Positions 41,534-50,820 are shown, numbered from the stretch's first letter. The stretch: DNA of 64,000 nucleotides from Bacteroidota bacterium (GCA_963169455.1 CAUJDW010000125.1:124001-188000), one strand, 5' to 3'. The notes: generated by a model from the letters alone, not told the origin. Program-made: numbers and translations.

Positions 41534-42802
41534 ATGAAAATCCTTCTGCTCGGCAGCGGCGGCCGCGAACACGCATTCGCCTGGAAGATCCGGCAAAGCC
41601 CCCTCTGTGAGCGGCTGTTCATCGCCCCGGGTAACGCCGGCACGGCCGCCCTGGGCGAAAACGTGCCGCTCAACCCCAATGATTTTGAAGCCATCGGAAA
41701 GTTTGTCCGGGAAAAAGAGATCGGCATGGCCGTCGTAGGCCCGGAGGAGCCGCTGGTGCTGGGCATTTACGATTATTTCAAAAATACGCCGGGCCTTGAG
41801 CAGGTGCGCCTGATCGGCCCCTCCAAAACCGGCGCTCAACTGGAAGGCAGCAAGGCCTTCGCCAAACGCTTCATGATGGAGCGCGGCATCCCCACGGCGG
41901 CTTACGCCGAATTTACGGCGGACAGCCTGGCCGAAGGGCTGGATTACCTCGCCCGGCAACAGCCCCCCATCGTGCTGAAAGCCGACGGCCTGGCCGCCGG
42001 CAAAGGGGTGCTCATCTGCCGGTCGGTGCAGGAAGCCCAAACCGAATTCCGCGCCATGCTGGGCGGCAAGTTCGGGCAGGCCAGCGCCCGCGTGGTCGTC
42101 GAAGAATTCCTGGATGGCATCGAGTTCTCCGTTTTCGCCATTACCGACGGAAATACATACAAAATCCTGCCCGTTGCCAAGGACTACAAGCGCATCGGAG
42201 AGGGTGATACGGGGCTGAATACCGGCGGCATGGGCGCCATCTCCCCCGTCCCCTTTGCCGACGGCGAACTGATGGCCAGGGTGGAAAGCAGGATTATCGC
42301 CCCGACCATCAGAGGCCTCCGGGAAATCGGCGCCCCTTACCTGGGGTTTGTCTTCTTCGGCCTGATCCGGGTGGGGAAGGAGCCTTACGTCATCGAATAC
42401 AACTGCCGCATGGGCGACCCGGAAACCGAAGCCGTCTTCCCCCGCCTCCAAAACGACCTCGTCGAACTGATGATGGCCCTGGACGATGGAAACCTGAGCA
42501 GTATAGCGATACAGGAAGACCCCAGAGCCGCCGCCACCGTCATCCTGGTTTCGGGCGGATACCCGGGCGATTACGAAAAAGGAAAAGCCATAACCGGCCT
42601 CGATGAGGTGGAGGGCAGCATCGTCTTTCACGCAGGCTCCAAACTGGAAAACGGCCGCATGCTGACCAACGGCGGCAGGGTCATCGCCCTGACTTCTTAT
42701 GGCGAAAACTTCCGCCAGGCCCTGGCTCTTTCCCTCAGGAACGCCGGGAAAATTCAATATGAAGGGAAATACTACCGCCGGGATATCGGGTTTGACCTGT
42801 AG
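41534..42802 (+). CDS. purD: Phosphoribosylamine-glycine ligase
   Basis: A 422-residue GAR synthetase, second step of de novo purine synthesis: PRA + glycine + ATP to GAR + ADP + Pi. The N-terminal KILLLGSGGREHAFAWK is the family signature. The ATP-grasp domain has L-K-A-D-G-L-A-A-G-K-G-V and N-T-G-G-M-G-A-I-S-P, and the C-terminal domain has V-S-G-G-Y-P. Length is standard. A promoter-like catctttg at 41507-41514, one base from TAnnTTTG, lies just before the start. Followed by a repeat-filled 278-bp gap. Confidence 0.97.
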   Translation: MKILLLGSGGREHAFAWKIRQSPLCERLFIAPGNAGTAALGENVPLNPNDFEAIGKFVREKEIGMAVVGPEEPLVLGIYDYFKNTPGLEQVRLIGPSKTGAQLEGSKAFAKRFMMERGIPTAAYAEFTADSLAEGLDYLARQQPPIVLKADGLAAGKGVLICRSVQEAQTEFRAMLGGKFGQASARVVVEEFLDGIEFSVFAITDGNTYKILPVAKDYKRIGEGDTGLNTGGMGAISPVPFADGELMARVESRIIAPTIRGLREIGAPYLGFVFFGLIRVGKEPYVIEYNCRMGDPETEAVFPRLQNDLVELMMALDDGNLSSIAIQEDPRAAATVILVSGGYPGDYEKGKAITGLDEVEGSIVFHAGSKLENGRMLTNGGRVIALTSYGENFRQALALSLRNAGKIQYEGKYYRRDIGFDL

Positions 42803-42818
42803 AGCATGTCTGGAGGCC
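42803..42818. repeat. Solo end of the 6568-6727 element
   Basis: agcatgtctggaggcc matches the left terminal repeat at 6568-6583 with one difference. No matching right end follows, so this is a remnant or a degenerate copy directly after the purD stop codon. Confidence 0.5.
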
Positions 42819-42941
42819 ACCCCCGTCTATGCAGTGAAATAGCCGGGTAACCTTCGGGCTAAAAAACGCCCTTTTTTTTGCTGATTTAGGGCCAGGAATC
42901 CATCAGGGAGGCAGGGTGAGGGGGTGAACCCCGGCCCGGGA

Positions 42942-42995
42942 AAGTCACGGGGCGGCTGAACTTCAGCAAAATCAGGGCAAGCCACCCCGTGACTT
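42942..42995. repeat. Intergenic hairpin repeat family, copy 2
   Basis: A 16-bp stem (aagtcacggggcggct at 42942-42957 against 42980-42995) with one mismatch and a 22-nt loop containing gcaaaatca, homologous to 8754-8804. It lies between purD and murF/alr. Confidence 0.75.
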
Positions 42996-43080
42996 GCCTT
43001 CACCCGCCTATCGGCTACATCCTGCGGAGGCGGGTAAAAACTTGTAACTTGCAACCAGTACCCCCTAAGGCTCTGCTGAA

Positions 43081-45549
43081 ATGCACATTTCCTACACTAC
43101 CGAAGAAATAGGCCTCGCGCTCGCCCTGCCCTGGCTGCAGTGGGGCGAGGCTGGCCTTGTCAGCCATTTACTGACGGATAGCCGTTTGCTGCAGAACCCG
43201 GAAAGCAGCCTGTTTTTCGCGATAAAGGGAGAACACCACGATGGCAGCCGCTTCGTTGGCGAGCTGTATGAAAAAGGAGTCCGCCATTTTGTAGTCCCGG
43301 AAGGCTTCGATGCAAGGCCATTTTCCGGAGCCACCTTCTGGTGTGCGGAACAGGTAGTGGGCGCCCTTCAGAAACTGGCGGCCTACCACCGCAGCCGTTA
43401 TGCCCTCCCGGTTATCGGCATTACGGGCAGCAATGGCAAAACCATCGTCAAGGAGTGGCTTTTTCAGTTGTTGCACCAGGATTATCACATCGTCCGGAGC
43501 CCGAAGAGTTTCAATTCGCAGGTCGGCGCGCCGCTTTCCGTCTGGCAGTTGGAAGAAGGGCACGAACTGGCCATTTTCGAAGCGGGCATCTCCCGGATGG
43601 GGGAAATGGAGAAACTGGCGCCCGTTATTGCCTGCAACATAGGGCTGTTCACCAATATCGGAGAAGCGCACCGGGAAGGTTTCCCCTCGCGGGAGGAAAA
43701 GATCCGGCAGAAGCTGCGCCTGTTTTCCGGTGTGGACGTGCTGATCTGTTGCAGCGAAGACGGGCAGCTCATGCGCGAGATCGAGGCGCTGGGCCGCCCC
43801 ACGCTGAGTTGGTCGCGTACGGGAAAAGCCGATATCCGGGTGCTGGCGGTAGAGATTAGCGGCCAGCATACGGAGATCAGCGCCAGGTACAGGGAGCAGG
43901 ATATCCATTTTCAAATTCCCTTTGCCGATGAGGCTTCCATCGAGAACGCCCTGCATTGCCTGGCGGTGATGCTGTACCTGGGCGCGCCTCCCGCGGCCAT
44001 CAGGGCGCGCATGCCCCTGCTGGAGCAGGTGGCCATGCGCCTGGAAGTCCGGGCAGGCATCAACGACTGCAGCATCATCAACGACAGCTATAACCTCGAC
44101 CTGACTGCTCTGGAGGCGGCCCTGGCCTACCTCAGCCGGCAGCAATACCCCGGCCGCCGCACCCTGATCCTCTCCGACATCCTTCAGAGCGGCGAGCCGG
44201 CGCAGCAGTTATACGCCAAAGTGGGGCGCCTGCTGCGCGAGGCCGGCATTCAGCGCTTCATCGGCATCGGCAGGGACATCCCCGCGGTGGCGGCGCACCT
44301 GCCGCCTGCCATCGACGCCCGCTTTTTCCCGGATACCGAGCATTTCCTGGCGCAACAGCGGCACGGCGATTTTCAGGGCGAGGCGATACTCGTTAAAGGG
44401 GCCCGGCCCTTCGCTTTCGAACGGATCGCCCGCCGCCTGTCGAAGCAGGTTCATCAGACCGAACTGGAGGTTGACCTCAGCGCCCTGATCCACAACATCC
44501 GGGTTTTTCAGCGGCGCCTGCGGCCCGGCACGGGCCTGATCGTCATGGTGAAGGCGGCAGCTTATGGCAGCGGCAGCCTGGAGGTAGCCCGGGCCCTGGA
44601 ATTCCACAAGGCAGGTTATCTGGCCGTTGCCTATGCCGACGAAGGCATCGAGTTGCGCGAAGGCGGCATCCGGGCGCCCATTATCGTGCTGAATCCCGAA
44701 GAAGCGGTTTTTGACAGCATCCTGCGCTATCAACTGGAGCCGGAATTATACAGCCCGCGCCTGTTGCAGGCCTTCGGCCATTTTACGCTGGATGCGGAAG
44801 GCCGGGCGCCGGTTCACCTGAAACTCGACACCGGCATGCACCGCCTGGGGTTCGACGCGGACAACCTGGAGCAGGCCATAAGCCTGCTGGGCCGTTACCC
44901 CCAGCTGGAGGCCAGGTCGGTATTCAGCCACCTCGCAGCCAGCGAAGCGCCGGAGCACGACGCTTTCACCCATGAACAGGCCGCCCGTTTTGAGCTTTTA
45001 TACCAGCGGCTGTCGCAGGCCATCGGATACCGCCCCCTGCGCCACCTGCTCAACTCCAGCGGCATTGCCCGTTTCCCGCAATACCAGTACGACCTGGTTC
45101 GTTTGGGCATCGGCGCTTACGGCATCGACGCCTCCGGCCTGCTGCAGCACGAGCTTCGCACCGCCCTGACGCTGCGGGCCCGAATTTCCCAGATCAAAGC
45201 CCTGGAAGCGGGAGAGACGGTCGGCTACGGCCGCCACGGCAGGCTCGCAAGGCCGTCCCGTATTGCCACCATCAGTATCGGTTATGCTGACGGCCTTCCC
45301 CGGGCGGCGGGAAACGGCCGGTTCAGCGTACTCATCCGGGGGCAGCGGGCGCCAATCATCGGCAACGTCTGCATGGATATGAGCATGGTGGATGTTACCC
45401 ATATCCCGGCGGCGGAGGAAGGCGACGAGGTGCTGATCTTTGGGGAGAGCCTGCCCGTCGCGGAACTGGCGGATGCGCTGGGCTCCATTCCATACGAAGT
45501 ATTCACCAGCGTATCGCCCCGGGTGCGCCGGGTTTACGTTCATGAATAA
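43081..45549 (+). CDS. murF/alr: Bifunctional MurF ligase / alanine racemase
   Basis: An 822-residue fusion known in Bacteroidota. The N-terminal half (about 1-455) is MurF, which adds D-Ala-D-Ala to UDP-MurNAc-tripeptide, with the P-loop G-I-T-G-S-N-G-K-T (residues 113-121) and E-A-G-I-S-R-M-G-E-M. The C-terminal half (from about 461, ELEVDLSALIHNIRVF) is the PLP enzyme Alr, which makes D-Ala from L-Ala. It has PLP Lys491 in M-V-K-A-A-A-Y-G, catalytic Tyr716 in V-G-Y-G-R and I-G-Y-A-D-G-L-P-R. One polypeptide thus couples D-Ala production to its use in peptidoglycan. Both active sites look intact. The three chaperone genes begin 124 bp downstream. Confidence 0.97.
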   Translation: MHISYTTEEIGLALALPWLQWGEAGLVSHLLTDSRLLQNPESSLFFAIKGEHHDGSRFVGELYEKGVRHFVVPEGFDARPFSGATFWCAEQVVGALQKLAAYHRSRYALPVIGITGSNGKTIVKEWLFQLLHQDYHIVRSPKSFNSQVGAPLSVWQLEEGHELAIFEAGISRMGEMEKLAPVIACNIGLFTNIGEAHREGFPSREEKIRQKLRLFSGVDVLICCSEDGQLMREIEALGRPTLSWSRTGKADIRVLAVEISGQHTEISARYREQDIHFQIPFADEASIENALHCLAVMLYLGAPPAAIRARMPLLEQVAMRLEVRAGINDCSIINDSYNLDLTALEAALAYLSRQQYPGRRTLILSDILQSGEPAQQLYAKVGRLLREAGIQRFIGIGRDIPAVAAHLPPAIDARFFPDTEHFLAQQRHGDFQGEAILVKGARPFAFERIARRLSKQVHQTELEVDLSALIHNIRVFQRRLRPGTGLIVMVKAAAYGSGSLEVARALEFHKAGYLAVAYADEGIELREGGIRAPIIVLNPEEAVFDSILRYQLEPELYSPRLLQAFGHFTLDAEGRAPVHLKLDTGMHRLGFDADNLEQAISLLGRYPQLEARSVFSHLAASEAPEHDAFTHEQAARFELLYQRLSQAIGYRPLRHLLNSSGIARFPQYQYDLVRLGIGAYGIDASGLLQHELRTALTLRARISQIKALEAGETVGYGRHGRLARPSRIATISIGYADGLPRAAGNGRFSVLIRGQRAPIIGNVCMDMSMVDVTHIPAAEEGDEVLIFGESLPVAELADALGSIPYEVFTSVSPRVRRVYVHE

Positions 45550-45573
45550 GTCGAAACCTCCCATTTATTTTAC

Positions 45574-45581
45574 TAATTTTG
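45574..45581 (+). promoter_or_regulatory. Candidate -7 promoter element before chaperone cluster
   Basis: taattttg matches TAnnTTTG and is followed by gc, as often in Bacteroidota. It lies about 92 bp upstream of the first parvulin gene. No clear -33 element was seen. Confidence 0.4.
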
Positions 45582-45672
45582 CGGAGCTTTTTGCCGGCCT
45601 CTGCGTATACTATTCGGCAAAAGCCGGGCGGCGCCCGGAATTTCTGATCATTTAAAAAAAATAAATAATACG

Positions 45673-47640
45673 ATGGCAAAGCGTTATTTCACCTTCCTGC
45701 TGGCTATGGCCGCTTTCCCGCTACTAAGCCGGGCACAGCAGGATGACCCTGTCCTGTTTACAGTCGAAAAGACGCCCGTGCACAAGTCGGAGTTCGTTTA
45801 CATCTATTCCAAAACCAATGGAAAGGATGCAGACTTTTCGCGCAAATCCCTGGAGGAGTACCTCGACCTGTACATCAAGTTCAAACTCAAGGTGCAGAAG
45901 GCCAGAGAAATGCAGCTGGACACCATCCCCCAACTCAGGAACGAACTGGCGGGTTACCGCCGCCAGTTGGCCGATTCCTACCTGATCGATAAGGAAGTGA
46001 CGGAAAAACTGCTGCAGGAGGCGTACAACCACATCCAGCAGGACGTGGATATCAGCCACATACTCATTGCCCTGAAGCAGGACGCCACGCCTGCCGATAC
46101 CCTGGCCGCCTACCAGCAGGCCATGGATATCAGGAAGCAGCTCGCCGGCGGCGCCGATTTCGCTCAGTTGGCCAAAGAGGTGTCGGCCGACAAAAGCGCC
46201 GCTCAGAACGGCGGCCACATCGGCTACGTGACGGCTTTGTTCCCCAACGGTTTCTATGAACTCGAAAAGGCGGCTTATACCGCTCCCCTCAACCAGCTGA
46301 TGGGCCCTATCCGCACTTCCGCCGGTTACCACGTCCTGAAAGTCCATGGCCGGCGCCCCGCCCGCGGTGAGATGGAAGCCGCCCATATTCTGTTGCGCAC
46401 CCAGGACAAAGACCCCGAAGCCGTCAAAAAGCGGATCGACAGCATTTACCAGGCCCTGCAGGGCGGCGCTGATTTCGAAACTCTGGCCAGGCAGCTCTCC
46501 GAAGACGGCAGTACGGCCTCCAATGGGGGGCATATCGGCTTTTTCGGGATCAACAAATATTCCCGCTCTTTCGAAGACGCCGCTTTCGCGCTGCAAAAGG
46601 ACGGCGATTACAGCAAGCCAGTGCAGACCAACGTGGGCTGGCACATCCTTAAAAAGATCAGCCACCGCGGCATACAACCTTATAATATCGAAAAGAGTCG
46701 TTTAGAAGGGCAGGTCAAAAGAGACCTCCGCTACGAGGAGGCCAAAAAAGCCTTGGTCGGGCGCATCAAAAAACAGGCCAACCTGAAGGAATATCCGAAA
46801 GTGCTCGATGAATTTGCGGCCACCCTGACGGACACCTTCCTGACTTTCCGCTGGAAGGCGCCTGAAAAACCCTCTTCCGCCCTGCTTTTCGAGCTGGGCA
46901 AAGATTTCAAGGTGAGCCTGGGGGAATTTACCGATTATCTCGAGCGCTCCTCCCGCCAGCGCATACGCAGGGGCAAGGAAGCCGATATCGGGGCAGCGGT
47001 GCAGGAACTGTACGGCGCCTTCCTGGAAGAAAACGTCATGAAGTACGAGGAAAAACAACTGGAAAACAAATACCCCGACTTCAAGGCCCTCATGCGCGAA
47101 TACGAGGAAGGCATCCTGCTCTTCGAAGCTACGAAAATACTGGTGTGGGACAAAGCCGCCCAGGACTCCACCGGGCTGGCCGAATTCTTCCAGACGATCT
47201 ACGGCAAGTATCGCTGGGAAGAGCGCGCCCGGACGAGCATTTACAAACTACAGGACAGCCACAAAGACAAGCTGGATGAGGTGCGCAGTTTCGCCGCCAC
47301 CCATTCCCCGGAAGAAGTCCTGGCCAAATTCAACACGGAAGAAGTACCTATGGTGCGCCACGAATCCAAAACCCTGGAACGCAGCATCTACCCGGAATTC
47401 AGGTCCATGGAGTGGAAGGTGGGCGCGCTTTCGCAAACCGAACCGGACCCTCGCGGGCGCTCCCTCAAGTTCCATAAGATCGAGGAGATTCTGCCTCCGG
47501 CCAACAAGAGCCTGGACGAAGCCCGCGGGTACGCCGTAGCCGATTACCAGGATTACCTCGAAGGCAAATGGGTGGAAAGCCTGCGCAAAGAATATGCAGT
47601 GAAAGTGAACCAGAAAATATTCGACGCCCTCGTCCGCTAG
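45673..47640 (+). CDS. Double-parvulin periplasmic peptidyl-prolyl isomerase
   Basis: A 655-residue exported PPIase with signal peptide (MAKRYFTFLLAMAAFPLLSRAQ). Residues ~25-115 are a SurA-N-like helical domain. Two rotamase (PpiC) domains follow at about 120-225 (D-I-S-H-I-L-I-A, G-G-H-I-G-Y) and 232-330 (E-A-A-H-I-L-L-R, N-G-G-H-I-G-F-F). A long ~320-residue C-terminal extension ends the protein. It should act on outer-membrane or secreted proteins in the periplasm. It is first of three consecutive genes of this class on the same strand, with gaps of 143 and 43 bp. Confidence 0.92.
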   Translation: MAKRYFTFLLAMAAFPLLSRAQQDDPVLFTVEKTPVHKSEFVYIYSKTNGKDADFSRKSLEEYLDLYIKFKLKVQKAREMQLDTIPQLRNELAGYRRQLADSYLIDKEVTEKLLQEAYNHIQQDVDISHILIALKQDATPADTLAAYQQAMDIRKQLAGGADFAQLAKEVSADKSAAQNGGHIGYVTALFPNGFYELEKAAYTAPLNQLMGPIRTSAGYHVLKVHGRRPARGEMEAAHILLRTQDKDPEAVKKRIDSIYQALQGGADFETLARQLSEDGSTASNGGHIGFFGINKYSRSFEDAAFALQKDGDYSKPVQTNVGWHILKKISHRGIQPYNIEKSRLEGQVKRDLRYEEAKKALVGRIKKQANLKEYPKVLDEFAATLTDTFLTFRWKAPEKPSSALLFELGKDFKVSLGEFTDYLERSSRQRIRRGKEADIGAAVQELYGAFLEENVMKYEEKQLENKYPDFKALMREYEEGILLFEATKILVWDKAAQDSTGLAEFFQTIYGKYRWEERARTSIYKLQDSHKDKLDEVRSFAATHSPEEVLAKFNTEEVPMVRHESKTLERSIYPEFRSMEWKVGALSQTEPDPRGRSLKFHKIEEILPPANKSLDEARGYAVADYQDYLEGKWVESLRKEYAVKVNQKIFDALVR

Positions 47641-47783
47641 ATGAGGCTGTTTCAAAACTAAATTTTCCGCCCCACGCCTTTGCGCTTCTGCGGCTCCCAA
47701 AAAGCTGCGAAGGCTCTGCGGTTAATAATTTGGCGCGTCAGCCCTGGATATAGCCCTCCCGGCCTTGCGGGGAGATACATTAG

Positions 47784-48656
47784 ATGTTTATGAACCAATC
47801 AGGAGTAAGTGTTGCTGTAATTCTGCTGGCTGCGGCGATCTGCAGCCTGCTGATCGCCTGCTCCCCGGCCGGGGAACAGGAAAAAGAAGACCGCCTGCTG
47901 GCTAAGGTGCACAACAAATCCCTTTACCTGTCCGAAATGGACGGCATGTTCCCCGAAAATCCGACCCCGGAGGACAGCAGCGCCATTATCCAGGCTTATG
48001 TCCAGCGGTGGATCCGGGAAGCGCTGGTGCTGCACCAGGCCGAGCGGAATATCCCCGGCGACCTGAACATCGACAAGCTGGTGCGGGACTACAGGGCTTC
48101 CCTCATCCGGCACAACTATGAAAAAGTGCTTGTTGAGGAATTTATGGATTCTACTGTTTCTGAGGAGGAGCTGATACAGTTTTACGAACAAAACAAAGCG
48201 CAGTACCAACTGGAAACCCCCATCGTTCGTTGTTACTTCATCAAGGCGCCGGACCCTGCGCCGCAGCCCGAATTGCTGCGCAAGCTTTGGAACAGCAACA
48301 GGGATGAAGATTTCGAAAAGCTGGTCGATTACTGTAATACCCATGCGGAAGCCCATCTGCTGGACCCGGATGTCTGGTACAGGGCCGATGACATTGCCAT
48401 GGAAATGCCTCCGGGGGCCATCACGGCCGATAATGTGGCATCGAAGCGCGAACTGATCCAGCGGGATGGTGGTTTTCAGTATTACTTCCGGGTGCTCGAG
48501 GTGAAAAACCGAAAGGAAATCGCGCCCCTGTCCTTTGTCGAAGAACAAGCCCGGAGAGTGATCCTGCGCAGCCGCCAGGAAAAATTCCTGCAGGAGAAGG
48601 CCGAAGAAATGTATGAGTACGAATTGCGGCGCAATAATATCCATACTTATTATTAA
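47784..48656 (+). CDS. SurA-like lipoprotein lacking a clear parvulin core
   Basis: A 290-residue lipoprotein (lipobox S-L-L-I-A-C, Cys26). The N-terminal region resembles a SurA-N chaperone domain (Y-V-Q-R-W-I-R-E-A-L-V-L-H-Q-A) and the middle contains E-E-E-L-I-Q-F-Y-E-Q-N-K-A-Q-Y, as in parvulin-type proteins. The active-site strands (H-I-L and G-G-D-L-G-W-type motifs) are not recognisable, so it probably works as a chaperone rather than an isomerase. It lies between two genuine parvulins, 43 bp before surA, so it is likely part of one operon. The start may be M1 or M3 (six bp apart). Confidence 0.8.
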   Translation: MFMNQSGVSVAVILLAAAICSLLIACSPAGEQEKEDRLLAKVHNKSLYLSEMDGMFPENPTPEDSSAIIQAYVQRWIREALVLHQAERNIPGDLNIDKLVRDYRASLIRHNYEKVLVEEFMDSTVSEEELIQFYEQNKAQYQLETPIVRCYFIKAPDPAPQPELLRKLWNSNRDEDFEKLVDYCNTHAEAHLLDPDVWYRADDIAMEMPPGAITADNVASKRELIQRDGGFQYYFRVLEVKNRKEIAPLSFVEEQARRVILRSRQEKFLQEKAEEMYEYELRRNNIHTYY

Positions 48657-48699
48657 GCCGGTGCAGCCTCTTGTTGCACCCTAAGGAAAAACCGAACAG

Positions 48700-50055
48700 A
48701 TGAAGTCCGTATTCAGTGTGTTTTTTGCCCTTCTGGCAGGCCTTTCCTGCCTGGCCCAGCCGGAAGTTATTGACAAAGTCGTCGCCACCGTCGGCGGAGA
48801 GCTGGTGCTCCTGTCGGAAGTGGAGGAGCAGTATGCGCTGATGGAGGCCCAGCAGGGTGTCGTGCCCGAAGGATTGCGCTGCAACATCATGGACCAGCTG
48901 ATGGCCAACAAGCTGCTGCTCAACCAGGCCAAGCTCGACAGCATCCAGGTGTCGGAAGAGGAAGTGGAGGCCCAGCTCGACGCCCGCATCGAGCGCATCC
49001 TCGGCTTCATGAACAATGATGTCACCCAGTTTGAAGCTTACTACGGCCAGACCGTCAACCAGGTGAAGGAGCAGTTCCGGGAGGACCTCAGAAGCCAGAT
49101 CCTCATCGACCGGATGCGCGGGCAGGTCATGCAAAGCGTGTCCGTTACGCCTTCCGAGGTGAAGAAGTTTTTCAATTCCATCCCCCAGGACAGCCTGCCG
49201 TATTTCAACTCGGAAGTAGAGATCGGCGAGGTCGTTTACAAGCCCATGATCAATGAGGAAGAGCGGCAAAAGGCCATCGGCAAGCTGGAGGAAATCCGCA
49301 AGGCCATCATCGAAGAGGGGGCCGATTTCGCCCAACTGGCCGCCAAGCATTCCGATGACGGCTCCGCCCGCGCCGGCGGCGACCTGGGCTGGGCCAAACG
49401 CGGGCGCTACGTTCCCGAGTTCGAAGCAGCGGCTTTCAAGCTGGAAAAAGATGAAATATCGCCGGTTGTGGAATCGGAGTTCGGCTTCCATATCATCCAG
49501 ATGCTGGAGCGCCGCGGCAACTCCATCCACCTCCGCCACATCCTCATCAAACCGGAAATTACCGATGCCGACCTCGATCTGGCGCGCGCCCACCTCGACT
49601 CGGTGCGCCACCTCATCCTGTCCGACTCCATCTCCTTCTCCCAGGCGGTCAAGCTTTATTCGGATAAAAATGTGCAGAGCTTCAACAACGACGGCCGCAT
49701 GGTCAACCCCGCCACCGGCAATACCTTCTTCGAGATCGGCGACCTGGAGCCGGACATCTATTTCACCATCGACACCATGAAAGTCGGCGGGATTTCCGCC
49801 CCCTTCGAATTCCGCAACGAAGTTGGGGAGATTTTCTACCGCATCGTGATGCTTCAATCGCGTACTGCTCCCCACCGCGCCAACCTGAAACAGGATTACT
49901 CCAAAATCCAGAAGGCGGCCATCGAAGCGAAAAAGAACGATTTTATCACCGATTGGATCGAGCAGAAAGTGGACGCCACCTACATCGCCATCGACCCGAT
50001 GTACAATGGCTGCATGGTGTTGAATAAATGGAAGCGACAGGATATCCGGCCGTAG
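48700..50055 (+). CDS. surA: Periplasmic chaperone / peptidyl-prolyl isomerase SurA
   Basis: A 451-residue SurA homologue with signal peptide (MKSVFSVFFALLAGLSCLAQ). The SurA N-domain (V-I-D-K-V-V-A-T-V-G-G-E-L-V-L-L-S-E-V) spans roughly 20-170. A first PpiC domain (~170-275) has F-A-Q-L-A-A-K-H-S-D-D-G-S-A and G-G-D-L-G-W-A-K-R-G. The second (~280-390: H-L-R-H-I-L-I-K-P) is less conserved. SurA escorts outer-membrane beta-barrels to the BAM machinery. Last gene of the three-gene block, followed by nested palindromes. Confidence 0.93.
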   Translation: MKSVFSVFFALLAGLSCLAQPEVIDKVVATVGGELVLLSEVEEQYALMEAQQGVVPEGLRCNIMDQLMANKLLLNQAKLDSIQVSEEEVEAQLDARIERILGFMNNDVTQFEAYYGQTVNQVKEQFREDLRSQILIDRMRGQVMQSVSVTPSEVKKFFNSIPQDSLPYFNSEVEIGEVVYKPMINEEERQKAIGKLEEIRKAIIEEGADFAQLAAKHSDDGSARAGGDLGWAKRGRYVPEFEAAAFKLEKDEISPVVESEFGFHIIQMLERRGNSIHLRHILIKPEITDADLDLARAHLDSVRHLILSDSISFSQAVKLYSDKNVQSFNNDGRMVNPATGNTFFEIGDLEPDIYFTIDTMKVGGISAPFEFRNEVGEIFYRIVMLQSRTAPHRANLKQDYSKIQKAAIEAKKNDFITDWIEQKVDATYIAIDPMYNGCMVLNKWKRQDIRP

Positions 50056-50068
50056 CCTTTACTCCAAT

Positions 50069-50229
50069 GTCATCAACTTAGGGCTGTCAGCGACTGACTA
50101 AACCTGGTTTTTCTCCTGGGCGAGCCAGCCGTTGACTGACGCGGGAGTAGCCAGCGGCTGGCTTGCGTCGAGTAACCCCTGCTTAGCCAGTCGCTGACAA
50201 GCCTGCTATGAAAATCTTAAGTTGACGAC
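50069..50229. repeat. Triple nested palindrome downstream of surA
   Basis: Outer arms gtcatcaactta (50069-50080) and taagttgacgac (50218-50229). Middle arms tgtcagcgactgactaa (50085-50101) and ttagccagtcgctgaca (50183-50199). Inner arms agccagccg / cggctggct around 50126-50163. Each level has at most one mismatch. It fills the whole gap between surA and the convergent 152-aa gene. Confidence 0.75.
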
Positions 50230-50240
50230 ATTAAGCCCTC

Positions 50241-50699
50241 TTACTCCCGCAGCGCCGCCTGTTCCTGGCTATTCAATTCATAAGACTGCACCAGGTTGTC
50301 AAGGCTGGGGCGGAAGAAAGCGAATACCAGCAACCCGATGGCGAAATAGGCCAGGAAACTCAGATTGCCTTCAAGCATTGTAAAAACAACAACCATGAGA
50401 TTGGCGCCTTCCACAACGGCCAGCCGCATGATTGAGGTATTGCGGTAGTGTTGCACCTTTTCTTCCAGTGTAGGAAGCTGTTTACCGGCCTCACTCAGGC
50501 GGTTGCTGAGGAAGTAGGCCAGAGCGGAAGCTGCGAACAGGACAGTGGGCAGGAGGTAGGAATAGGGGAGCCCGGTGTGGGAAGGCGCCATGCTGCCCTC
50601 CATAACCAGATACGCCACCACCAGGCAGAAAAGCACCTGGCCTGCGGCCAGGAACAGAAAGATGAGCTGTAATTGCTTCAGGATTTCTTTTTCTTTCAT
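50241..50699 (-). CDS. Small integral membrane protein, four helices
   Basis: A 152-residue protein with four predicted transmembrane helices in two hairpins: L-I-F-L-F-L-A-A-G-Q-V-L-F-C-L-V-V-A-Y-L, Y-L-L-P-T-V-L-F-A-A-S-A-L-A-Y-F-L, then after a cytoplasmic helix (KQLPTLEEKVQHYRN) L-A-V-V-E-G-A-N-L-M-V-V-V-F-T-M-L and L-A-Y-F-A-I-G-L-L-V-F-A-F-F. The E-G at the third helix and the internal repeat of two-helix units resemble small Bacteroidota DUF membrane proteins. Function unknown. Its promoter region contains the inverted 14-mer array. Confidence 0.65.
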   Translation of the reverse strand: MKEKEILKQLQLIFLFLAAGQVLFCLVVAYLVMEGSMAPSHTGLPYSYLLPTVLFAASALAYFLSNRLSEAGKQLPTLEEKVQHYRNTSIMRLAVVEGANLMVVVFTMLEGNLSFLAYFAIGLLVFAFFRPSLDNLVQSYELNSQEQAALRE

Positions 50700-50714
50700 C
50701 GGGTGAGGGCTTTT

Positions 50715-50809
50715 AAACCCGGGAGGTTTGGAAAAACCTCCCGGGTTTGGGAAAAACCTCCCGGGTTTGGAAAAAAAACCTCCCGGGTTTGGAAAAACCC
50801 GGGAGGTTT
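50715..50809. repeat. Array of five near-palindromic 14-15-mers, outer two inverted
   Basis: Units aacctcccgggttt at 50735, 50755 and 50777, flanked by the reverse form aaacccgggaggttt at 50715 and 50795. Each contains cccggg. Any unit can fold on itself, and the outermost pair can close the whole array into one large stem. It sits between the POT transporter stop (50821) and the start of the small membrane protein. Confidence 0.9.
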
Positions 50810-50820
50810 AAAGGAGTATG

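Noticed and set aside
41003-42820. Antisense open frame of 605 codons over the GNAT and purD genes
   Set aside because: It spans two well-supported genes and the gap between them; its composition is that of a reverse-complement translation.
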